64,000 nucleotides of DNA from Prostheceraeus crozeri (Eukaryota; Platyhelminthes; Polycladida; Euryleptidae), in contig CAJQUW010007056.1 of NCBI GenBank assembly GCA_907163375.1, positions 62,001 to 126,000 on the forward strand. Direction: 5' to 3'. Below the pieces are notes generated by a model. That model had not been told where the DNA came from, searched no databases, and worked only from the letters and a program-made list of their open reading frames with translations. The first letter of the stretch is position 1, and every line of letters starts with the position of its first letter. The translations under genes were made by a program, and so were the position numbers. This document shows, piece after piece, positions 35,449 through 46,725 of this stretch.

Positions 35449-37428
35449 TTACTTCTTCTTCCTCGTTTTGCGTCTCTTCTTCCCGGTTCCGGGGCTGGAC
35501 GTTGATGCGATGACCCGTTTCCATCTCGAACGATCTAGAGCAATGTCTTCCGACACCTCCAGAGACTCCAGATCTTCATGGATACAGGCTTGCCAAGTCT
35601 TCTTAGGTCTACCAGGTGGACGGCAACCATCGACTGACAAGTTGTAAACTTCATTAATGACGTCACCATTGGCTCTTCTTACGTGGCCAAACCAGCGCAG
35701 ACGTCTTTGCCGCAGGCGGACTGGAAGTTCGGGCAAACCACAGCGTCTCGCTACTTCTTCGCTTGTAACTTTGTCTTTCAACCTGACCTTTGCCATATAC
35801 CTCAGCATTCGTCTGTCAGTACTTCTCAGAAGTTCAACCAGCCTTAGGCTGAGGGGCCACGTTTCTGCGCCGTAGATGAGAACTGATCTTACACACATCT
35901 CATACACATGGGCTCTACACTTCAATGGGATGCCTTTGTTGGTAAGAAGACTGGCCAATTCTCTCCATTTCGTCCATGAAGCCGCGATGCGAGTCCGAAC
36001 CGCTCCTTCTGCGCTTGCCTCTGAGTCCACGACATCTCCGAGGTAACAAAAATCTTGGACCTTTTGTAGGACGATCCCATTCACATTAAGTGAATCATCC
36101 TCAGGCGAGTTGGGAACATCCGCGGACTTCGGACATCGGAAGCCTGTTATTCCTTGAAATGATCGCAATCGGGAGCACTTTTTGTGACACCACAATTTGC
36201 AGGAAACACAAAAGATCGAGTTTGCTCCGACTCCCCTGCCACAACAACTGCACGGCCACTTTCCAGACTTGGTGCGTTCTTTGCTCTTCCCAGTTACCAT
36301 GACCTTGGACTTCGCCCCGTTGATCTTCAAGCCACGCCCCTCTAAACCATCCTTCCATCTTGAAAACATATCAATGGCTTCTTGCTTGGAGGCAGCTGTT
36401 AAAACCAGATCATCGGCGTACAGCAACTCCCATGGGCCGGATCCTCGACAATCTTTGGACGCTTCCTCCATCACTGTAATGAACAGCAAGGGGCTAAGCG
36501 CTGACCCTTGGTGTACTCCCATGCCGACGTCCAGCTCCTCCGACAGACCAAACTTTGTCACGATTTGCGTTCTTGAACTCCGATACATGGACATTACAAC
36601 CGAAACCAATCTCTCAGGAACTCCTTGTCTGCGCAATGCCCATTCGATGATTTCTCTAGGGACTCTGTCGAAAGCCTTTTCGAGATCGACGAACACATGG
36701 TAGAGCTTCTTCTTCTTTTGGCTGTACTTTTCTTGCAACTGACGAAGGATAAAGACAGCATCAGTTGTAGATTTCCCTCTTCGGAAACCAAACTGCCGGC
36801 AATCAATGCTAATTAGCTTCCTCAACCTCCTCTCTATGACCTTCTCAAACAGCTTCATACCATGTTCCAGCAGGCGAATCCCTCTGTAATTGCCGCATTC
36901 CAGAGAATCACCTCTCCCCTTGTAAATGGGGATAGTCAGGCTTCTTTGCCATTGAGACGGCAGACCGCCACTGTCGATTGCCTCCTGAAATACTGTCACC
37001 AGTCTCATTACAGTATCTTCACCAGCTCCCTTAAGCAGTTCAACTGAGAGGCCTGATGGTCCAGGAGCTCTACCATTTTTCATGTCGCATAGTGCACTAC
37101 GTACTTCCTCCTCAATCACTCTTTCTGTGGGTCCTTCAGTTATAATTGGCTCATCGATGGTGAAGTTGCTGCTTTTTTTTAGCAATCCTTCGAAGTACTC
37201 TTTCCAACGGATTTTGATGTCTGCTTCTTCAACTAAAATCTCTCCTGTTTCACTTTTCACGAAGTTTCCTTGAACTACATCTTTCCCTTCTGTTTTCATT
37301 TGTCGCGCAATCCTGAACATCTTGTTTTGCGTTTCGGTCTTACTGATGTTCCTGCTCAATGTCTGCCACGATTCTTCTCTGGCCTTTGCAACAGCTTTCT
37401 TAGACAATTTTGACGCATCCTTGTACAT
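35449..37428 (-). CDS. LINE reverse transcriptase with zinc-cluster insert
   Basis: 659 residues. Fingers and palm motifs in order: NGRAPGPSGLSVELLK, WQRSLTIPIYKGRGD, NYRGIRLLEHGMKLFEKVIE, QFGFRRGKSTTDAVF, HVFVDLEKAFDRVPR, VHQGSALSPLLFITVMEEA and the catalytic LLYADDLVL. Between YADD and the downstream thumb is a cysteine-rich insert, WPCSCCGRGVGANSIFCVSC followed by KLWCHKKCSRLR (about residues 390-430), a PHD/RING-like zinc cluster. The tail has CVRSVLIYGAETW, RRMLRYMA, SEEVARRCGL and RLRWFGHVRR. The frame is open throughout. Type assignment (RTE-like) rests on the endonuclease start and the tail; it is moderate. Confidence 0.9.
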   Translation of the reverse strand: MYKDASKLSKKAVAKAREESWQTLSRNISKTETQNKMFRIARQMKTEGKDVVQGNFVKSETGEILVEEADIKIRWKEYFEGLLKKSSNFTIDEPIITEGPTERVIEEEVRSALCDMKNGRAPGPSGLSVELLKGAGEDTVMRLVTVFQEAIDSGGLPSQWQRSLTIPIYKGRGDSLECGNYRGIRLLEHGMKLFEKVIERRLRKLISIDCRQFGFRRGKSTTDAVFILRQLQEKYSQKKKKLYHVFVDLEKAFDRVPREIIEWALRRQGVPERLVSVVMSMYRSSRTQIVTKFGLSEELDVGMGVHQGSALSPLLFITVMEEASKDCRGSGPWELLYADDLVLTAASKQEAIDMFSRWKDGLEGRGLKINGAKSKVMVTGKSKERTKSGKWPCSCCGRGVGANSIFCVSCKLWCHKKCSRLRSFQGITGFRCPKSADVPNSPEDDSLNVNGIVLQKVQDFCYLGDVVDSEASAEGAVRTRIAASWTKWRELASLLTNKGIPLKCRAHVYEMCVRSVLIYGAETWPLSLRLVELLRSTDRRMLRYMAKVRLKDKVTSEEVARRCGLPELPVRLRQRRLRWFGHVRRANGDVINEVYNLSVDGCRPPGRPKKTWQACIHEDLESLEVSEDIALDRSRWKRVIASTSSPGTGKKRRKTRKKK

Positions 37429-38480
37429 TTTACGGTCATTATCAGTTTTTGACTTCTGCCACCTTTTGAAAGCAATTTCTTGTTCTTTATAGCTCTTTGT
37501 ACCTCACAAGACCACCACCACGTCTCACGCTGCACTTGTCGCGGCCGTCCTCTTGTTTCCCCAAGAACTTGCTTTGCTGCCTGAATGACATTACATTGAA
37601 GCTGGTCCCAACCGATCTCCGATTGAGCTTCATTTTTCTGCTGGCAAACTTCCTCAAATTTTCTTCTCGTTTCTTCATCTTTCAATTTCCACACTTTCAA
37701 TTTTCTGTTAAAAGTTTTCCTAAATGCCTTCACTTCTTGCTTCATATGTACATCCATGACCAATAGCCGATGTTGTGTTAAGCAGGCCTCTCCAGGGATG
37801 CATTTCACATCCCTGACAGTCAGACGACCATCTTGTCTCAACAGCATGTAGTCTATTTGAGTAGCGCCATCACCACTTTTGTATGTGATCAACTTTTCAC
37901 GACCTTTATGAAACTTCGTATTCATGACCAACATTCCGTGTCCTTGACAGAAAGTTAGAATACGTTCTCCTTCGGAATTTCTCTCACCGAAACCATGAGG
38001 ACCCATCACATCTTCAAAACCTCTTCTGTCCGCGCCAACATGCCCATTTAGATCCCCCGCAATCCATACAGGTTCACTTGATGGAACGCTAGAGATATCA
38101 TCCTCCAGACTATCCCAGAAATCATCCTTCTCAGCAGCAGATCTCCCTGTCTGGGGGGCATATACTGAATATATGTGAAACACCTTTCCTTCGAAAACCA
38201 TTTTCACCTTCATGAAGGCGGCACTTGGTCTCTCTACTTGAATCACGTTGCCAATTAACCGATCTCTTACAAGAATATCGACTCCTCCTCGACTTGTCTT
38301 CTCACCAGACCACCAAAGCTTGTATCGCTCATCTCCGTCGCCCAATATTTTGCATCCATTTCCTTTATATTCGGTTTCTTGAATGCAGCACACGTCAGCA
38401 TTTCTTCTACCCAGCATTTCTGTCACTTCTCTGCTTCTGCCGCAGAGCGAGCCTACGTTTGCAGTACAAATACGTATCAG
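37356..38480 (-). pseudogene. LINE endonuclease domain
   Basis: Endonuclease/exonuclease/phosphatase-fold nickase that starts target-primed reverse transcription. The reading frame is open upstream of the first likely start and encodes LIRICTANVGSLCGRSREV, the usual beginning of the domain. Further motifs: DVCCIQETEYKG (catalytic Glu), IYSVYAPQTGR, WIAGDLNGHVG (Asp/Asn), ATQIDYMLLR and TQHRLLVMD (final His). After about residue 300 the frame runs into unrelated sequence; the correct continuation (MYKDASKLSKKAV) is in another frame, so a frameshift lies about 37,430-37,500. Confidence 0.88.
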
Positions 38481-40132
38481 GTTTAAATTGCAATGTTATG
38501 TATTGCATCAGGTTATGTATTGCAAATAATTAACAGAGGGCATTGCCAAATGGAATCGATCTTCGCATGTCTTTCAATGTCAAAGATGTTGTCAATGTGC
38601 ATTGTATGACATGCGTAGTAGGCCTATATGTTGTTTGTTTTTATTTGCTTAAGCCAATTTTATATCAAATTTTCTGATAGTTCATATTTATTTTTTCTGT
38701 TGTATCATGTAATATCACACCACAAAATATCATATACACGTTAGATTATTGCCAAACTTGGCAATCGCGTTTAGCGTGGCCGGGCAACGGTGGGCACAGC
38801 AACGATATACATGTACAACCATGACCAGGCTTCTTATTACAAAGAAACAATCTGCATGATCAAAAGTAAAGACACGGAATTCATTTTTCTGTTCAGAAAA
38901 GTCATTTAGTCATGTATTTGGTGAATTGTAGGTGAACTTCACTCTGCTTTTATCTAAGAATGAAGGCTTTCATTTGTGCTATTCCTATATAACATGCGCT
39001 CTTGAAGTTAAATAATCAACTGACATAAAATAATGCAATGAAGTCTTACTGAAGGAATTGCATCAACAGGATGCTCTTATTTGCAACTGCGTTTTGCAAA
39101 GCATCTGAAAAAATAGAACAGACTGTTATTTGTTGCAATTTGGACGCTGTATTTAGACATTTAGGCCTATAAACATATCTTGATTTATTATTAAAATGCG
39201 TTTTAGCTCTGTAATTACTAAAAAGAGGCAATGAAAATGAATATATGTTGCTTGCTTACAAATATTTTCAAATTCATGCACTATCAGCTGATTTTCACTG
39301 GTTTCGTTGCACTCAAGGTAAAAACACGTCGATTTCCTTTCTAGACCTTAATATTAAATATCTTTGGTATCAACGTATTCTCCGGTGAATACATTAATAC
39401 AATTGTAAAGTGTTGATGGAGGTTGTATTAATCGAAATGTATTTGTTTTTACATTGAAAGAGTGACATGAGAGTCAGCACGAAATTCCTTAGCAGCCGTA
39501 GACGCTGCGTTGTTCAAGATTATTCTGACGTCTTGAATGGTTTTAATAAGCTGACGACATGCACAACAGAACAGTGGCGGGCGGTTGCGATTCGATTTTC
39601 GCGCGATTACGAATCGTGCAACTTAGCGCACAGTTAATCGAAAATCGAAGGATTCTGAATATTTTGAGATTCATTGACTGGAAGCGTGCAGTTATTTCTC
39701 ATTTTTAGACCATTTTTCATCAAAATATTGATTATTTCTAGGGCTGTGTGCGGTGCCCCGGTTCTTTTGAGAGAACCGGCTTTTGGTCCGGTACACCGAA
39801 ACGTTCGAATTCTGTTCAAATTGACATTTTACTATACAGTTCTACTTGAAATTAATTAATTCTGTAATTGTACTCGCAAATCTTTGTCTCAGCAGATATA
39901 GAAGAATGATTTTTAAGCATACAGTATGATTGATTAATCTAAATAGGAAAGTATTATTCAATTATATTTAATCAATTCAATTAATTATAAACTTCAAATT
40001 TCTAAGTGATGAAATTGAAACATTTTGAAAATCAAGGCTATATCATTAAATAACTCATGCACTGCCTGATGATGAGAAAAATGCTAAAAACTGATGAAAA
40101 TAATAAATGATTCAAGTTCATGTGAAATCAGT
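38481..40132. other. Intergenic, small hairpins only
   Basis: No gene supported. Two small inverted pairs: cgattcgattttcg/cgaaaatcgaag (39,585-39,650) and ccggttcttttgagagaaccgg (39,757-39,778). They may be old element ends. Confidence 0.35.
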
Positions 40133-40495
40133 TTAGGGCCTCAAAATCTCATTTCTCGCAGCGTAAGAATCTCGGAACTTCACAGTGAATATGTCATGGT
40201 CCATCTCATAGTCCAGAATCTCAAGATATATCCAGCGTTCTGCCCGAAAGATATGGTGGTATAATTTCAGAGTTTTGTCTAGATATTGACCCTCCTGCAC
40301 AGTAATTTGCACATTGTTCCTACAGAGCGCGTAATTGGAGTTTATATAGCCATTTGAAAACGAAAGTGAAAGTGGAAGTGGCTCGAGCAAGGAGGATATG
40401 GGCAGAAAAATGCATGTCGTCTGCAATCGGAATGTGGAGGTTTGTTTCAAATGAACGGCAAAATCTGCAAAATCTTTTAACTGAACTAGCTGCAT
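40133..40495 (-). CDS. Uncharacterised 120-residue ORF
   Basis: Not recognised. The frame runs MQLVQLKDFADFAVHLKQTS to RDSYAARNEILRP without repeats, membrane segments or known motifs. Its first codon lies 2 bp from the family B element B3, which may have cut off an upstream part. It could be a host exon remnant or chance; there is no splice-site evidence that I can defend. Confidence 0.15.
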   Translation of the reverse strand: MQLVQLKDFADFAVHLKQTSTFRLQTTCIFLPISSLLEPLPLSLSFSNGYINSNYALCRNNVQITVQEGQYLDKTLKLYHHIFRAERWIYLEILDYEMDHDIFTVKFRDSYAARNEILRP

Positions 40496-40497
40496 CT

Positions 40498-41489
40498 AGT
40501 GATGCAAATGGACAATTTTGAAATTTATTTTTTGGTGATTGACATTTTTTCCTTTGTTTTGGAGACTTAGTCGTTTGAAAAGACTATGTAATATTCAAAG
40601 TCCGAAAACTTCTCTATCATCCCTGTATGTTAACTTTTGGTACCAACTGCACCTTTTCCATGTCTATCAGATCTTTCCAAATGAATTTCAGACATAAATT
40701 GGATTTCAGATTTCTCTAGCTGAATTTCAGATATCTGTCACAGGCTCAAATTTGAAAAGATCTTTAATTCAAATGGAGATCTCCAATTCATCTGGACCAT
40801 ATCTGAAATTCATTTGGGCAGATCTGAAATCGATTTGGAACTATCAGAACCATCTGAACTAGAAATGGAGGATGTGTATCCTCAACGAAGATATCGGACA
40901 ATGCGTCAGAAGTTTGAAGATATCATATTCTTTTACTCATCACAGACATCTTTAGTTTCCAAATATCTCACGAGTTTATAGTCTTTACATATCTTCCAAT
41001 ATGGTCGCTCATGAATGCTGCGTGGACTGTGTGCTTATACTTCATCACATGTTCATCAACACATGGAGAATTTGCATCACTATGATCAACGCTGCATAAT
41101 AAAGCTTAACTTTGAATCTGACAATTAGCAAACTCCAAAATGAAGTACATTATTTTTGCTCCAGATCTTTCACATTGCATAAAATTATACCCCTATTGTA
41201 GAGCAAGATTCACGTTCTCCCAAACGGTGTCTGTGTGATAAATAAAAATGCTAACAATTTAGTACAAGCCACTGGTGGCAAAAGAATGTTCAAAAATCCG
41301 CGGACGGAACTGTATTGCTACGATCGCTTTAATCGAAATAATGATGAAATCAAGAGTTTTAGACCCAATTTATTGGTACGCAGCTGCCTCGGCAGTGGAA
41401 GCGCTCAAATTATAGGGCCTACCACAAAAAATTGAAACTTTCAAAATTTTCCAATATTTTCCAAAATTTTCCGGAAAATTTTTATCACT
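40498..41489 (+). mobile_element. Family B element, copy B3
   Basis: AGTGATGCAAATGGAC at the left, AAAATTTTTATCACT at the right. Flanking 10-mers agctgcatct and aactgcagat agree at 7 of 10 positions, a decayed target duplication. Same interior as B1 without the nested hAT, which gives the empty-site reference. Confidence 0.8.
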
Positions 41490-42105
41490 AACTGCAGATT
41501 ATAGCTTAGTTGGAAGTTTTTATATATAGAGTGGAAGCTTTCCCAAGTCAGATAGAAAACTTTTCTGTTCTACCGCAAGATCTTTCGGCCTACATCGTAG
41601 GCCATTCTCAAGCGACTGCACTGTATTGTTGAATCAACGATTAACACATCTCACATGAAATCACAGCGATATCAGACGAATTGACACTTACACGGTAGCA
41701 AACAAAACAAAAGAGCCTGTTAACATCTAATGAACAACACAATACCAACTAACATAATAGGAGGAATGTCAATGAAAAACCAAGCTCAAAGGTCATTTAA
41801 CCAGTCATAGGTTGAAAGATCAAAACTGTATGACAATTACATAGGCCTACATTAAGACTAAGTGACACAAAAAATTGACCAATAAGCAAGACCAAAGTGA
41901 TGAAAAAAAGCTGAATAAATAATGCAATACTGAATTCCAACGAATAATACTGAAAGAGTAATACTAAAAGCAAAGAATCACAATCACAAAGAGGAAATAT
42001 AATAAAGTTATTGCAAAATAAATTCAAGAAAGAATCTACATAATACTTACTACTACTAAATAATACTGAACATATAATACTATAAAGAGCTAGACAGCAC
42101 TAATA
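41490..42105 (-). other. 3' side of Penelope-like fragment, with GAAA hairpin
   Basis: On the minus strand, downstream of the endonuclease fragment, ggcctacgatgtaggcc (41,587-41,603) forms a perfect 7-bp stem followed directly by GAAA. Penelope-like elements often carry hammerhead ribozymes whose core has a stem followed by GAAA; here the CUGANGA box is not intact, so this is only suggestive. Confidence 0.3.
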
Positions 42106-42564
42106 CTAGATGAAGAGATCGGCATGAAATAAGTGAATGAAAAATAAATGAAAAAAACAAAAAAATGAATAAACAACTGGTGGTGAAACTTCAAACAATC
42201 TGTCCCAGCTGGCACTGACGTCACACTTCGTTTTGTTACTGCTGTCAAGGCGCCTGGTCCACAGAGCCTCCTTTGTAACCCGTTTGCGCCAGTTCTCTTC
42301 ACGGTCTATTACGCGAAGACCTTCAAAGTCTAAACGATGTTGATGCTGGTGCACATGCTTCGCCACCTCTGACCTCTGTACATCGATGTTGCGGACTGCA
42401 CGCTTATGCTCCTTCTTTCTCTCCTCAATTGGCCTTTGTGTCTCACCCTCAAGACCGGTCCAGACTCTACGATCGCTTCTGGTAAAGAAAAGACCAGCAC
42501 CACCTCTACAGCTCGCTCGGTGTTGTTTACTACTTAGAGTGTGCTGACTGCGACTGGAATCCAT
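42106..42564 (-). pseudogene. Penelope-like element, GIY-YIG endonuclease fragment
   Basis: C-terminal endonuclease module of a Penelope-like retroelement. Visible are GETQRPIEERKKEHKRAV (the catalytic Arg/Glu helix region), SEVAKHVHQHQHRLDFEG and the ending DREENWRKRVTKEALWTRR, the order found in GIY-YIG domains of Penelope elements. The reverse transcriptase part is not present next to it, because a family B fragment (42,560-42,766) borders it. The copy is a broken fossil fragment. Confidence 0.7.
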
Positions 42565-42766
42565 CTAATGTCCAAAATTCATTTGGGATGACCTGAAATA
42601 GACATGGAGATGTTGCAGCTGGTACCAAAAGTTAACATACAGGGATCATAGAGAAGTTTTCGGACTTTGAATATTGCATAGTCTTTTCAAACGACTAAGT
42701 CTCCAAAACAAAGGAAAAAACATCAATCACCGAAAAATAAATTTCAAAATTTTCCAGAAATTTTTT
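42560..42766 (-). repeat. Family B fragment B4
   Basis: Carries the family words catttgggatgacctgaaat, gaagttttcggactttgaat and ccgaaaaataaatttcaaaa, inverted relative to B3. Only one end is preserved. Confidence 0.7.
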
Positions 42767-43190
42767 TTTCTCTTTGAAATGATTCTTTGAGGCATGCCTG
42801 AAGAAGTATTGTTTTCAACATTTCTCTCGGCAACATTCGACGAGCGCATCGCACTGTAAGATTCAACAGAAATGATCGCCGATATATTTTGCGGCGAAAA
42901 ATATGAGAGAATAAAACTCGAACGTTGATAACGCTGATATCGAGCATATTGGGCCACACTCTCAACGGCATCTCCTGGATGCGCTGTGAGTACTACAAAG
43001 TCTAAGCATCTGGTCAACAGAGTCAGCACCTTGTTTTGATTTCAAAACAAAATCATAAGGGTTTTTACGGCCACTTTCTTCAACCTCTGGTACTGAATGT
43101 GACGTTGACAATAGACGGACCGATTTCTTCTGCTTGGTTTGATAATTGACAAGCAATGCTTTTGCTTTGTCATTCCAAAAAAATGAACTT
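42767..43190 (-). pseudogene. Fragment of a second piggyBac-like transposase
   Basis: Minus-strand frames encode NDKAKALLVNYQTKQKKSVR, NPYDFVLKSKQGADSVDQML (the third catalytic Asp region, usually GGVDxxDQM), then VWPNMLDISVINVRVLFSHI, which matches the helix after it. Frames are shifted between these blocks. The sequence differs clearly from the piggyBac at 22,636-25,446, so it is a separate lineage. No ends recognised. Confidence 0.65.
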
Positions 43191-43621
43191 TATGAATGTC
43201 TTCTTACTCGTCATGACCATGGAAGCTCGCGTCGATTTTTTGCATTGTACCAATTATATAGATGTATTGTGTTGGACAGCCAACTTCTCTGCTAACGGCA
43301 GATTAGTAAAAAAGATGTCTCAGCATACGTTGTAGCGACGATCTCGAATTGGCCTCGAATAGAGTCTCTACCACACCCTGAACGATTGCTGTCCCTATTA
43401 CCCATGAAATCTAAAAGCCTGTCTCTAGTCGTTGTTGATATCTATGTGCATGTGCACTATCATCGATCATCATACAATAATTAGGCTATATTGAGTTTGC
43501 ATATGTATTTGAAAGATGTACAGAGATTTATCTCACATCCGTAAACTTCTGATATTTTGTCGATGTCGTATAGGACACGACAGTAATTCTAGTGTTAATA
43601 ATGAGCTATTGCATATACAAG
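43191..43621. other. Gap before the 79-bp array
   Basis: Nothing recognised. Confidence 0.3.
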
Positions 43622-45700
43622 GTGTCGAGCTCGCGCCTTCTTCACTAGGCCATACCAACCGCACTCGCCTGACCAGGAAATTGAGCCGAAGTCCGCGGTG
43701 GAGACGAGATTGCACCTTCTTCACTATGCCACACCAACCGCACTCGCCTGACCAGGAAATCGAACCGAAGTCCGCGGTGGAGACGAGCTTGCACCTTCTT
43801 CACTAGGCCACACCAACCGCACTCGCCTGACCCAGGAATCGAACCGAAGTCCGCGGTGGAGACGAGATTGCACCTTCTTCACTATGCCACACCAACCGCA
43901 CTCGCCTGACCCAGGAATCGAACCGAAGTCCGCGGTGGAGACGAGCTCACACCTTCTTCACTAGGCCACGCCGACCGCACTCGCCTGACCCAGGAATCGA
44001 ACCGAAGTCCGCGGTGGAGACGAGCTCACACCTTCTTCACTAGGCCACGCCGACCGCACTCACCTGACCCAGGAATCGAACCGAAGTCCGCGGTGGAGAC
44101 GAGCTCGCACCTTCTTCACCAGGACACGCTGACCGCACTCACCTGACCCAGGAATCGAACCGAAGTCCGAGGTGGAGATGAGCTCGCACCTTCTTCACTA
44201 GGCCACGCCGACCGCACCCGACCGGGGAATCGAACCGAAGTCCGAGGTGGAGATGAGCTCGCACCTTCTTCACTAGGCCACGCCGACCGCACCCGACCGG
44301 GGAATCGAACCGAAGTCCGAGGTGGAGATGAGCTCGCACCTTCTTCACTAGGCCACGCCGACCGCACTCGCCTGACCCAGGAATCGAACCGAAGTCCGTG
44401 GTGGAGACGAGATAGCGCCTTCTTCACCAGACCACGCCGACCGCACTCGCCTGACCTAGGAATCGAACCGAAGTCCACGGTGGAGACGAGCTCGCACCTT
44501 TTTCACTAGGCCACGCTGACCGCACTCGCCTTACCCAGGAATAGAACCGAAGTCCGCGGTGGAGACGAGGTCGCACCTTCTCTTCACTAGGCCACGCTGA
44601 CTGCACTCACCTGACCCAGGAATCGAACAGAAGTCCACGGTGGAGACGAGCTCACCTTTTTCACTAGGCCACGCTGACCGCACTCGCCTTACACAGGAAT
44701 AGAACCGAAGTCCGCGGTGGAGACGAGCTCGCACCTTCTTCACTAGGCCACGCCGACCGCACTCGCCTGACCCAGGAATCGAACCGAAGTCCGCGGTGGA
44801 GACTATCTCGCATCTTCTTTACTAGGCCACGCCGACCGCACTCGCCTGACTCAGGAATGGAACCGAAGTCCGCGGTGGAGACGAGCTCGCACCTTCTTCA
44901 CCAGACCACGCCGACCGCACTCTCCTGACCCAGGAATCGAACCGAAGTCCGCGGTGGAGACGAGCTCGCACCTTCTTCACTAGGCCACGCCGACTGCACT
45001 CACCTGACCCAGGAATCGAACCGAAGTCCGTGGTGGAGACGAGCTCGCACCTTCTTCACTAGGCCACGCCGACCGCACTCGCCTGACCCAGGAATCGAAC
45101 CGCAGTCCGCGGTGGATGCGAGTTTGCACCTTCTTCACGCAGCCACGCTGACCGCACTCGCCTGACCCAGGAATCGAACCGAAGTCCACGGTGGAGACGA
45201 GGTCGCACCTTCTTCACTAGGCCACGCTGACCGCACTCGCCTGACCCAGGAATCGAACCGAAGTCCACGGTGGAGACGAGCTCGCACCTTTTTCACTAGG
45301 CCACGCTGACCGCACTCGCCTGACCCAGGAATCGAACCGAAGTCCACGGTGGATACGAGGTCGCACCTTCTTCACTAGGCCACGCTGACCGCACTCGCCT
45401 GACCCAGGAATCGAACAGAAGTCCACGGTGGAGACGAGGTCGCACCTTCTTCACTAGGCCACGCTGACCGCACTCGCCTGACCCAGGAATCGAACCGAAG
45501 AGACGAGGTCGCACCTTCTTCACTAGGCCACGCTGACGGTATCCTCTGACCCAGGAATCGAACTGAAGTCCGCGGTGGAGACGAGCTCGCACCTTTTTCA
45601 CTAGGTCACGCTGACGGTATCCGCTGACCCAGGAATCGAACCGAAGTCCGTGGTGGAGACCATCGGCTCGCACCTTCTTCACTTAGCCACGCCGACGTGT
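43622..45700 (-). repeat. Tandem array of about 26 tRNA-like 79-bp units
   Basis: Read on the minus strand each unit contains TGGCCTAGTGAAGAAGG (an A-box-like word, one base off the usual consensus) and, starting exactly 44 bases after its first T, GGTTCGATTCC, a perfect B box. This is the spacing between tRNA positions 8 and 52. Units are 79 bp with a few 74-82-bp variants; about 26 B-box positions can be counted, many identical. Acceptor and anticodon stems pair poorly, so the units are tRNA-derived at best, not working tRNAs. The array is GC-rich against AT-rich surroundings. Reading frames such as the repeated RSAWPSEEGASS peptides are by-products of the repeat. Confidence 0.85.
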
Positions 45701-46390
45701 GCTCATGTGAAAACGGAACAGCACCATCATCGAAGAAGGAAGCCAAAAATCATGTGTCACAACCACCGAATACATTAAAAAGGTATCTGTATACTTGTCG
45801 GCCGCGCCTAAATTATTTTCGAAGATACAGCTGTACTGTGTTCACTTTCTCTGTTTCCTAGTTTTCTTCACTGCCATTATTTCTCTTTAAATAAGGAGGC
45901 ATATTCATGCTACTACTCCTTTGAAGTGAATCAGTAGGCCAATCTGTTTTAAAGGCTGCAAGGAGAATTAATATTTCATTGCGCAGTCCGGCAAAGATTC
46001 AGCAAGAAAAAAAACTAAATTTGTGAAAAATGCAACAAACAGTGATTGATGTAAATCGTGTTCAACGTACAACGAGTACTAACTCAGTATTTGCATACAA
46101 CACCTCATTTTCTTATACAAGGTAATTAATCATCGTCAAGAAATCTCAGCGAAAACTTTGCCCTATCCATAACAGCACTCACTTTTAGCTAAGCACACCG
46201 ATTTTCAACGATTTTCAAACCTTTTTACAGCTCCGAAAAAAGAGAGATATGTATACAAACATGGAAGGTACATTTTAATCATTTCATGATAATCTATTAC
46301 AGACATCGGATAGAGCTTGCAAATTCACATCTTGTTCAAATATTACTTATCAAAAAGTTTAATTGAATTGACACTTAAGTGAACTTGCCG
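45701..46390. other. Intergenic, nothing recognised
   Basis: No gene, repeat or RNA supported. Confidence 0.3.
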
Positions 46391-46394
46391 TGGA

Positions 46395-46490
46395 CATATT
46401 AGCTGGAGTGATAGAAGTGATGGAAGATCCTTAACGGAAATCAAAACAACAATAGGTCAAGCCAAGGTGGATTTTCATGAACATCTCAAA
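46395..46490 (+). pseudogene. LINE reverse transcriptase scrap
   Basis: The frame CRGHISWSDRSDGRSLTEIK followed by TTIGQAKVDF resembles the block after YADD in LINEs (YLGHxIxxDGxxxxEIxxRIGxAK). Only about 30 residues remain. Confidence 0.45.
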
Positions 46491-46589
46491 CTTATCCCTC
46501 AAGACCAGAAAACGAACTCTGGATTGCTATGTGATCTCAATCCTAAGACACGGCAGCGAGGCATGGACATTGAACAAAAGAGCAGATCA

Positions 46590-46725
46590 GTTCATCCTGG
46601 AGATAGTCTTTCTCGACTCGAAGCCTTGTTAGGGCAAGAGTTGGAGAGTTTAGATCATGAAGTAATCAACTGCTTGGTCAGAAGCATGCCTTCCCGGAGT
46701 CGACTGGTGAGGTTTCAAAATATTA
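46590..46725 (+). pseudogene. Tc1-like transposase C-terminal scrap
   Basis: LSRLEALLGQELESLDHEVI followed by NCLVRSMPSRSRLV matches the end of Tc1-type transposases (EWxxLDxxxINxLVxSMPRR). It is fused by chance to downstream AT-rich frame (to 47,135) with hydrophobic stretches, which I do not regard as a real protein. Confidence 0.5.

Larger units (their letters stand above)
35440..38480 (-). mobile_element. Nearly full-length RTE-like LINE
   Basis: Encodes an apurinic-type endonuclease followed by reverse transcriptase on the minus strand. The 3' tail (left side, 35,430-35,460) ends in a short purine repeat (gaagaagaagtaagaagtag) instead of a long poly(A). The 5' end lies near 38,480, where the endonuclease N-terminus begins. 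Only one frameshift is obvious, so this is the best preserved retroelement outside the right-hand element. Confidence 0.9.

Noticed and set aside
44116-45682. Several overlapping minus-strand ORFs with repeated RSAWPSEEGASS-like peptides
   Set aside because: They follow the 79-bp repeat in changing frames (79 is not a multiple of 3) and have no independent support.
43622-45700. CRISPR array
   Set aside because: The whole 79-bp unit repeats; there are no unique spacers, and the setting is eukaryotic.
43622-45700. A cluster of working tRNA genes
   Set aside because: The A and B boxes are well placed, but acceptor, T and anticodon stems pair poorly and no T-run terminator follows each unit.
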